In this document: piece by piece, positions 58,777 to 64,000 of the stretch
Layout: each line of letters opens with the position of its first letter
Numbering within the stretch: position 1 is the first letter of the stretch
Assembly: GCF_022815725.1 (NCBI RefSeq)
Contig: NZ_JALGRF010000002.1
Location: forward strand, 992,001 to 1,056,000
Source of the DNA: Streptomyces sp. APSN-46.1
GTDB lineage: Bacteria > Actinomycetota > Actinomycetes > Streptomycetales > Streptomycetaceae
Reading direction: 5' to 3'
DNA: 64,000 nucleotides
Notes under the pieces: generated by a model
What the model was told of the DNA's origin: nothing
What the model saw: only the letters and a program-made list of their open reading frames with translations
Database searches by the model: none
Position numbers and translations under genes: made by a program

Positions 58777-60689
58777 TCGTAGAGCTCCTCTTCGGCGAGG
58801 TACTTGACCAGCTCGTCCTTCTCGAAGAGCGCGAGCAGGTCCGGGCGGATGGGGTCGGTACGGGTGCGGACGAGGGCGATCCGGTCGGCCGCGGGATCCG
58901 CGGGGACGGGGTCCACCGGGCGGCACAGCAGGTTCACCGGCCGCCACTCCCGCTCCATCGACGGGCAGTCCTCGCGGGTGTGCCCGCCGCGGCTCTCGGT
59001 GCGCTCCAGGGCCGCCCGGGCCACGCATTCGCTGACCAGCAGCATGTTCCGCAGGTCCAGCGCCAGGTGCCAGCCCGGGTTGAACTGTCGGTGCCCCTCG
59101 ACGCCCGCGCGGGCCGCCCGGACCCGCAGACCGGCCAGCCTCTTCAGGGCCTCGGCCATCTCGCCCTCGCGGCGGATGATGCCGACCAGGTCGTTCATGG
59201 TCGTCTGGAGCTCCTGGTGGAGGGTGTACGGGTTCTCCGCGCCGTCGGCGGCGTGGAACGGGGCCAGCGCCTCGGTCGCGGCCGCGTCGATCTCCGCCTG
59301 GGAGACGGCCGGGCGCCCGACGGGGGAGGCGGCGTACTCGGCCGCGTGCAGACCGGCCCGCCGCCCGAAGACCAGCAGGTCGGAGAGGGAGTTCCCGCCG
59401 AGCCGGTTCGAGCCGTGCATACCGCCCGCGACCTCGCCCGCCGCGAAGAGCCCCGGGACGCCGACCGTGGCGGCGGTGTCCGAGTCCACCGCGATCCCGC
59501 CCATCACGTAGTGGCAGGTCGGGCCGACCTCCATCGGCTCGGCGGTGATGTCCACGTCCGCCAGCTCCTTGAACTGGTGGTACATCGAGGGCAGCTTGCG
59601 CTTGATCACCTCGGCCGGAAGCCGGGTGGACACGTCCAGGAAGACCCCGCCGTGCGGGGACCCGCGGCCCGCCTTCACCTCGGAGTTGATGGCGCGCGCC
59701 ACCTCGTCACGAGGCAGCAGCTCGGGCGGCCGGCGGTTGTTGGCCTGGTCCTCGTACCAGCGGTCGCCCTCCTCCTCCGACTGGGCGTACTTCTCCTTGA
59801 AGACGTCGGGGACGTAATCGAACATGAACCGCTTGCCCTCGCTGTTGCGCAGCACCCCGCCGTCGCCGCGCACCGACTCGGTGACGAGGATGCCCTTCAC
59901 CGAGGGCGGCCAGACCATGCCGGTCGGGTGGAACTGCACGAACTCCATGTTCAGCAGGGGTGCGCCCGCGAGCAGGGCCAGCGCGTGGCCGTCGCCCGTG
60001 TACTCCCAGGAGTTGGAGGTGGTCTTGAAGGACTTCCCGATCCCGCCCGTGGCCAGGACCACCGCCGGGGCCTCCAGCACGAAGAAGCGGCCGGACTCGC
60101 GCTCGTAGCAGAAGGCCCCCGAGACCCTCTCCCCGTCCTTGAGGCCGCGATCTTTCAGAACCCGGGTGACCGTGCACTCCTGGAAGACCTTGAGGCGGGC
60201 CTCGTAGTCCCCGTACTCCTTGAAGTCCTCCTGCTGGAGGGCGACGATCTTCTGCTGGAGGGTGCGGATCAGCTCCAGGCCCGTACGGTCGCCCACGTGC
60301 GCGAGGCGCGGGTACTCGTGCCCGCCGAAGTTGCGCTGGGAGATCTTCCCGTCGGGCGTGCGGTCGAAGAGCGCGCCCCAGGTCTCCAGCTCCCAGACGC
60401 GGTCCGGGGCCTCCCGCGCGTGCAGCTCCGCCATCCGCCACTGGTTGAGGAACTTGCCCCCGCGCATGGTGTCGCGGAAGTGCACCTGCCAGTTGTCGTC
60501 CTCGTTGACGTTGCCCATGGAGGCGGCGATCCCGCCCTCCGCCATCACGGTGTGCGCCTTGCCGAAGAGGGACTTGCAGATCACGGCCGTACGGGCGCCC
60601 CGCTCGCGGGCCTCGATCGCGGCCCGCAGCCCGGCGCCGCCCGCGCCGACCACGACCACGTCCCACTGCTGCCGGTCGACTTGGGTCAT
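58773..60689 (-). CDS. sdhA: Succinate dehydrogenase flavoprotein subunit (Sdh1 type)
   Basis: A 638-residue flavoprotein. FAD binding: 'VVVVGAGGAGLRAAIEARER' near residue 11. The covalent-FAD histidine is in 'GKAHTVMAEGGIAASMGN' near residue 43. Substrate-site motifs: 'FVQFHPTGMVWPPS' near residue 250, 'VGPTCHYVMGGIAVDSDTAA' near residue 390 and 'RLGGNSLSDLLVFGRRAG' near residue 430. It oxidises succinate to fumarate. The order C-A-B and the single large membrane subunit resemble mycobacterial Sdh1. ATG 60689, one base after the sdhC stop. The stop codon lies in the terminal TCAA of the inserted IS, so the last residue may be altered from the ancestral form. Confidence 0.95.
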   Translation of the reverse strand: MTQVDRQQWDVVVVGAGGAGLRAAIEARERGARTAVICKSLFGKAHTVMAEGGIAASMGNVNEDDNWQVHFRDTMRGGKFLNQWRMAELHAREAPDRVWELETWGALFDRTPDGKISQRNFGGHEYPRLAHVGDRTGLELIRTLQQKIVALQQEDFKEYGDYEARLKVFQECTVTRVLKDRGLKDGERVSGAFCYERESGRFFVLEAPAVVLATGGIGKSFKTTSNSWEYTGDGHALALLAGAPLLNMEFVQFHPTGMVWPPSVKGILVTESVRGDGGVLRNSEGKRFMFDYVPDVFKEKYAQSEEEGDRWYEDQANNRRPPELLPRDEVARAINSEVKAGRGSPHGGVFLDVSTRLPAEVIKRKLPSMYHQFKELADVDITAEPMEVGPTCHYVMGGIAVDSDTAATVGVPGLFAAGEVAGGMHGSNRLGGNSLSDLLVFGRRAGLHAAEYAASPVGRPAVSQAEIDAAATEALAPFHAADGAENPYTLHQELQTTMNDLVGIIRREGEMAEALKRLAGLRVRAARAGVEGHRQFNPGWHLALDLRNMLLVSECVARAALERTESRGGHTREDCPSMEREWRPVNLLCRPVDPVPADPAADRIALVRTRTDPIRPDLLALFEKDELVKYLAEEELYD

Positions 60690-60690
60690 G

Positions 60691-61515
60691 TCAGAAGATC
60701 CTCGGGTCGTCGAAGGTGCCGCTGGCCAGCAGGTACACGTAGAAATCGCACAGGGCCACGCTGATCAGGGAAGCCCACGCGAGCAGCGCGTGGCGGGTGT
60801 TGAGCCGGCTGACCCAGCCCCACAGCCGGTAGCGCACCGGATGCTGGGAGAAGTGCTTCAGGCGGCCGCCCATGATGTGCCGGCAGGAGTGGCAGGAGAG
60901 GGTGTAAGCCCAGATCAGCACGATGTTGACGACGAACAGCAGCGTCCCGAGGCCCATGTGGCCCCACTCGTAGCGGTCGTTGCGGAAGGTCAGCACCGTG
61001 TCGTACGTGAGGACGGCCGCGACCGGCAGCGCCGTGTAGAAGAAGTAGCGGTGGGCGTTCTGGAGGATCAGCGGGAAGCGGGTCTCACCGGTGTACGCGG
61101 TGTGCGGCTCGGCGACGGCGCAGGCGGGCGGCGAGGCCCAGAAGCCCCGGTAGTACGCCTTGCGGTAGTAGTAGCAGGTCAGCCGGAAGCCGAGCGGGAA
61201 GACGAGGATCAGCAGGGCGGGGGACAGGCCCCACCAGCTGCCGAAGAGGTCGAAGTTGGGGCCGGCGCGCATCTCCTCGCAGTTCTCCGCGAGGCACGGG
61301 GAGTAGAACGGGGAGACGTACGGGGCCGCGTAGTAGTGGGCGTTCGCGAAGGCCCGCCAGGTCGAGTAGACGATGAACGCGAGCAGCCCGGCCGCGGTGC
61401 CGGCGGGGGCGAGCCACCACCGGTCGGTCCGCAGATGCCGGGCCGCGATCGCCGCGCGGGAGGCGCCGTGGACGCCTCCGGCCGCTTGTCGGGGTGGTTC
61501 TGTACCTGTGGCCAA
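60691..61515 (-). CDS. sdhC: Succinate dehydrogenase membrane anchor subunit (Sdh1 type)
   Basis: About 274 residues with five or six membrane helices. It holds histidines suited to heme or quinone binding ('LQNAHRYFFYTALPVAAVLT', 'WGHMGLGTLLFVVN', 'LSCHSCRHIMGGRLKHFSQH', 'NTRHALLAWASL'), and 'FDDPRIF' at the end. It resembles the large anchor of mycobacterial Sdh1 rather than a SdhC/SdhD pair. I prefer TTG 61515, which has GGAG six bases upstream; GTG 61551 would add 12 residues. The stop is one base before the sdhA start, so the genes are coupled. Confidence 0.87.
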   Translation of the reverse strand: MATGTEPPRQAAGGVHGASRAAIAARHLRTDRWWLAPAGTAAGLLAFIVYSTWRAFANAHYYAAPYVSPFYSPCLAENCEEMRAGPNFDLFGSWWGLSPALLILVFPLGFRLTCYYYRKAYYRGFWASPPACAVAEPHTAYTGETRFPLILQNAHRYFFYTALPVAAVLTYDTVLTFRNDRYEWGHMGLGTLLFVVNIVLIWAYTLSCHSCRHIMGGRLKHFSQHPVRYRLWGWVSRLNTRHALLAWASLISVALCDFYVYLLASGTFDDPRIF

Positions 61516-61623
61516 AGGGGACTCCGAGTGGAGTGATGAGGGGTGACCCACGAGGCCCAGCCGCGGGAGGCGGCTGGGCCGGATGGGGACTGCGGGGGTG
61601 TGCGGGGGGTGCGGGAGACCTCG

Positions 61624-61845
61624 TCAGGGTGCGTGGCGATCGCGGGCGCCGAGACCCTCGTCGTCGGCGTCCGTCCACAGCGAGCTGTCGTACGGGGTGT
61701 CCGGGACGGTGACCATTCCCGACTCGCCCGGAGGCTTGGAGGCGGCCGGGGACTGCCGGGCGACGTCCTTCTCCAGCCGCTCCACCGAGCGGACGAGCTC
61801 GTTCAGGTTGCGTCGTACGGCGGTCAAATCATCTTGCAGGGACAT
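61624..61845 (-). CDS. Small conserved-looking hypothetical protein
   Basis: A 73-residue protein, ATG 61845. The first 30 residues form a likely coiled coil ('LQDDLTAVRRNLNELVRSVE', 'RLEKDVAR'); the rest is polar, with 'PYDSSLWTDADDEGLG'. It lies about 110 bp upstream of sdhC on the same strand and could be cotranscribed. Function unknown. Confidence 0.65.
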   Translation of the reverse strand: MSLQDDLTAVRRNLNELVRSVERLEKDVARQSPAASKPPGESGMVTVPDTPYDSSLWTDADDEGLGARDRHAP

Positions 61846-62216
61846 GACTTGCCCTCACTTCCGCTGGGTGCGGTGGCAACGCTCATGTGCGCCTGCGAGT
61901 GTCGCGCTTCCCGTCCCCGGTTGTGAAGGGACGTGCAGCGATTGCGGGCGCGCAGGCGCGATCTGTGCGCCCCTCCCTGCCCCCATTTTCATCCCTCTCC
62001 CGAGGGAACGCTCGTCGGTTCCCCGGCTTGACCGCAAGCCGGATTGGTCCGCACGGGTGGGGTTGGCGGCGTGGCGCGGGCCCCCTGCGGGAGGTGTGAC
62101 GGCATGTGGATTTCAGTGGATTCCGGCACCCAGTGTGATCAGCTCCATATACCGCCAAATGTGATCAAGCTGCCCGAGCCCCCGCTCTTCCACGCCCCGC
62201 CCCGGAGGTACCACCC
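61846..62216. promoter_or_regulatory. 371-bp divergent region before the solute-binding protein gene
   Basis: No gene is seen. The part nearest the lipoprotein gene is relatively A/T-rich (CCATATACCGCCAAATGTGATC). TGTGATCA occurs twice in the same orientation at 62134-62141 and 62160-62167, 26 bp apart, which could be a regulator-binding pair. GGAGG at 62203-62207 is the ribosome site of the following gene. Confidence 0.55.
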
Positions 62217-64000
62217 ATGTCCCAGAGAAGGCGCAGGTCCTTGGCGCTCCTGACCTCGGGAGTCCTCGCACTGCCGCTGCTCGCGGGCTGCGGCGCGGGT
62301 GCCGAGGAAGGCGGCCCCGTCGCCGCCGGACAGGACATCGCGGTCACCTCCCGCGAGCAGATCGCCGACGGCGGGGTGCTGCGCTGGGCCGTGGACACCC
62401 TGCCCGACACCCTGAACACCTTCCAGGCCGACGCGGACGCCACCACCACCCGGATCGCCGGGGCCGTGCTGCCGCAGCTGTTCGTCCTGGACGCCAAGGG
62501 GCAGCCGGCGGCCAATCCGGACTACCTGGAAAAGGCCGAGATCGTCGCCCGGGAGCCCAAGCAGGTCGTCCTGTACAAGCTGCACCAGCAGGCGGTGTGG
62601 AGCGACGGCCGCGAGATCGGCGCCGCCGACTTCGTGGCGCAGTGGCGGGCCCTGAACGGCAAGGACTCGGCGTACTGGACGGCCCGCAACGCCGGGTACG
62701 ACCGGATCGAGAAGATCGAGCGGGGCAAGAACGACCTGGAGGTCAAGGTCACCTTCGCCAAGCCGTACACCGACTGGCGCTCACTGTTCTCCCCGCTCTA
62801 CCCGAAGCAGGTCACCGGCACCCCGGACGCCTTCAACGAGGGAGCCCGCGGCGCCCTCAAGGTCACCGCCGGACCCTTCAACCTCGGGGCGATCGACAAG
62901 AAGACCGGCACCGTCGCCCTGACCCGCAACGCGCGCTGGTGGGGCCGGCCGGCCAAGCTGGACACCCTGGTGCTGACGGCGGTGCCCCGGGCCGAGCGCC
63001 CGGCCGCGCTGGCCGCCGGCAAGCTCGACCTGGCGGAGATCGACCGCTCGGGCGCCGACCGGATCGCCCTGGCCCACCGGGACGCGGAGCGCGAGAAGGC
63101 GGCGAAGAACGCGCAGGGCGCACCGGACGGAACGGGCGCGCAGGGGGCCGCCGGGGACCCGGTCCACGGCCCCGGCACCTCGGTGACGGCCGCGCAGGCC
63201 ACGATGTCGTGGGCGATCGCGCACGGCGCGGACGAGGACAAGGCCAGGGCGGAGCAGGCGAGCCGCGCACGGAACGCCGCGGCCGCCGAGCGCTACGCCG
63301 AGGAACAGAAGGCCCTGCGCACCTTCACGATCCGCAAGTCCCTGGAGCCCGCCTACACCCAGCTCGCCATGAACGGCGCCTCCGGCCCGCTGGCCGACGA
63401 GCGGGTCCGGCGCGCAGTGGCCCGGGCCCTGGACCGCCAGGCCCTGGCGGAGCTCGTACTGAAGCCCCTGGGCCTGCCGGCGAAGCCGGTCGGCAGCCAC
63501 CTGGCGCTGGCCGGGCAGCGGGCGTACGCCGACAACAGCGACGCTCTTGGCGGCCAGGACATGCAGGCGGCCCAGGCGCTGCTCGCGGACGCGGGCTGGC
63601 GCCGGGGCGGCAAGATCAACGAGCCGTCGGGCGCCAAGGCCGGCCCCGAGGGGAGCGCGGCGGACGACGGCAAGGAGGACGGCAAGGACGACGCGAAGAC
63701 CACATCGGGGCCGGGTACCGGCGACGACGGCCTCTACATCGTGGGCGAGGAAGACGGCCGCAACGGAGACGGCCGCCCCGCGGACAGGCTCCTGCCGTTC
63801 GCGGCCCAGCAGGAGGCCGCGCTGCTGGCTCAGGCCGGCGTGGCGCGGGCCGCCGCCGACGCCGCCGCGGGGGACGACGGTAAGGGGGCCCCGGCCCGCG
63901 ACGGCGTCGCGGCCGATCCCGCGAAGCCCTCCGCGCCCCCGGCCAAGCAGGCCGCCCGTACCTCCGGAACCGTGCTGGCCAAGGACGGCAAGCCGCTGAC
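62217..64000 (+). CDS. Family 5-like solute-binding lipoprotein (partial at window end)
   Basis: The frame from ATG 62217 (GGAGG nine bases upstream) runs out of the window after 594 codons. It begins with a lipoprotein signal: 'MSQRRRRSLALLTSGVLALP' then LLAGCG, with Cys at residue 25. The domain resembles peptide-type SBP_bac_5 proteins: 'GGVLRWAVDTLPDTLNTFQA' near residue 52, 'VLYKLHQQAVWSDGREIGAA' near residue 117, 'LEPAYTQLAMN' and 'DERVRRAVARALDRQALAEL' near residue 397. A long insert rich in Lys, Asp and Gly follows near residues 460-520. LpqW-like proteins share this plan. It probably binds oligopeptides or takes part in envelope glycolipid assembly. Confidence 0.9.
   Translation, partial: MSQRRRRSLALLTSGVLALPLLAGCGAGAEEGGPVAAGQDIAVTSREQIADGGVLRWAVDTLPDTLNTFQADADATTTRIAGAVLPQLFVLDAKGQPAANPDYLEKAEIVAREPKQVVLYKLHQQAVWSDGREIGAADFVAQWRALNGKDSAYWTARNAGYDRIEKIERGKNDLEVKVTFAKPYTDWRSLFSPLYPKQVTGTPDAFNEGARGALKVTAGPFNLGAIDKKTGTVALTRNARWWGRPAKLDTLVLTAVPRAERPAALAAGKLDLAEIDRSGADRIALAHRDAEREKAAKNAQGAPDGTGAQGAAGDPVHGPGTSVTAAQATMSWAIAHGADEDKARAEQASRARNAAAAERYAEEQKALRTFTIRKSLEPAYTQLAMNGASGPLADERVRRAVARALDRQALAELVLKPLGLPAKPVGSHLALAGQRAYADNSDALGGQDMQAAQALLADAGWRRGGKINEPSGAKAGPEGSAADDGKEDGKDDAKTTSGPGTGDDGLYIVGEEDGRNGDGRPADRLLPFAAQQEAALLAQAGVARAAADAAAGDDGKGAPARDGVAADPAKPSAPPAKQAARTSGTVLAKDGKPL

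Overview
High GC, very strong third-position GC bias, frequent GTG/TTG starts with GGAGG-type ribosome sites, and gene families such as LmbU, AfsR/SARP, DUF4245, DUF4232, polyphosphate glucokinase and SpoIIE-type phosphatases show that this is chromosomal DNA of a Streptomyces or close relative. The two edges look like conserved core chromosome. Left: DUF4245 protein, RutE-like reductase, xseB-xseA, permease, ispH, ppgK, ychF. Right: an Sdh1-type succinate dehydrogenase operon and an oligopeptide-type solute-binding lipoprotein. From memory, S. coelicolor carries the same two blocks on either side of its actinorhodin region, so the 8-56 kb interval may be a variable site; I could not check this.

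Layout. 0-8.1 kb: core genes. 8.2-13 kb: a toxin-antitoxin islet with one intact PIN/RHH pair, one broken PIN/RHH pair on the other strand, an intact YefM/YoeB-like pair, a two-gene module whose products share a QAGRDQ motif, and scraps of an epimerase gene and a MurG-like gene. 13-19 kb: site-2 protease with CBS domains, archease and RtcB RNA ligase (convergent), a two-component system, a VanZ-like protein. 19-31 kb: a probable small biosynthetic or sugar-tailoring cluster with phytanoyl-CoA-type dioxygenase, LmbU-family regulator, UDP-glucose dehydrogenase, MFS exporter, an asparagine-synthetase-like enzyme lacking its glutaminase cysteine, a glycosyltransferase-like/epimerase-like fusion, an unrecognised protein and a large SARP-NB-ARC-TPR regulator.

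31-34.6 kb: lipoprotein, an IS200/IS605-family element (tnpA remnant plus intact tnpB) abutting the remnant of a berberine-bridge-type oxidase gene, and a secreted SMP-30-like protein. 34.6-41.6 kb: MarR regulator, two tandem secreted esterase-like paralogues coupled to a trypsin-like protease, a threonine-synthase-like PLP enzyme, a secreted subtilisin with P domain. 41.6-47 kb: a four-gene leftward XRE/TPR operon divergent from a flavoprotein, then GntR, SPOR-like, Nudix and anti-sigma-type ATPase genes. 47-56.5 kb: multi-domain SpoIIE phosphatase, 28-bp tandem repeats, PspA, a TPM-domain protein, and a Ser/Thr kinase with a C-terminal beta-propeller-like region.

56.5-62 kb: the sdhC-A-B operon, split by a second tnpB element lying antisense between sdhA and sdhB. 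Its ends can be read: a TCAC target formed by the old sdhA/sdhB stop-start overlap, and a TCAA right end that now supplies the sdhA stop codon. The points most worth following are this insertion and its predicted guide RNA, the 19-28 kb cluster with its cysteine-less amidotransferase, the QAGRDQ two-gene module, and the twin stem-loops before two toxin-antitoxin modules.
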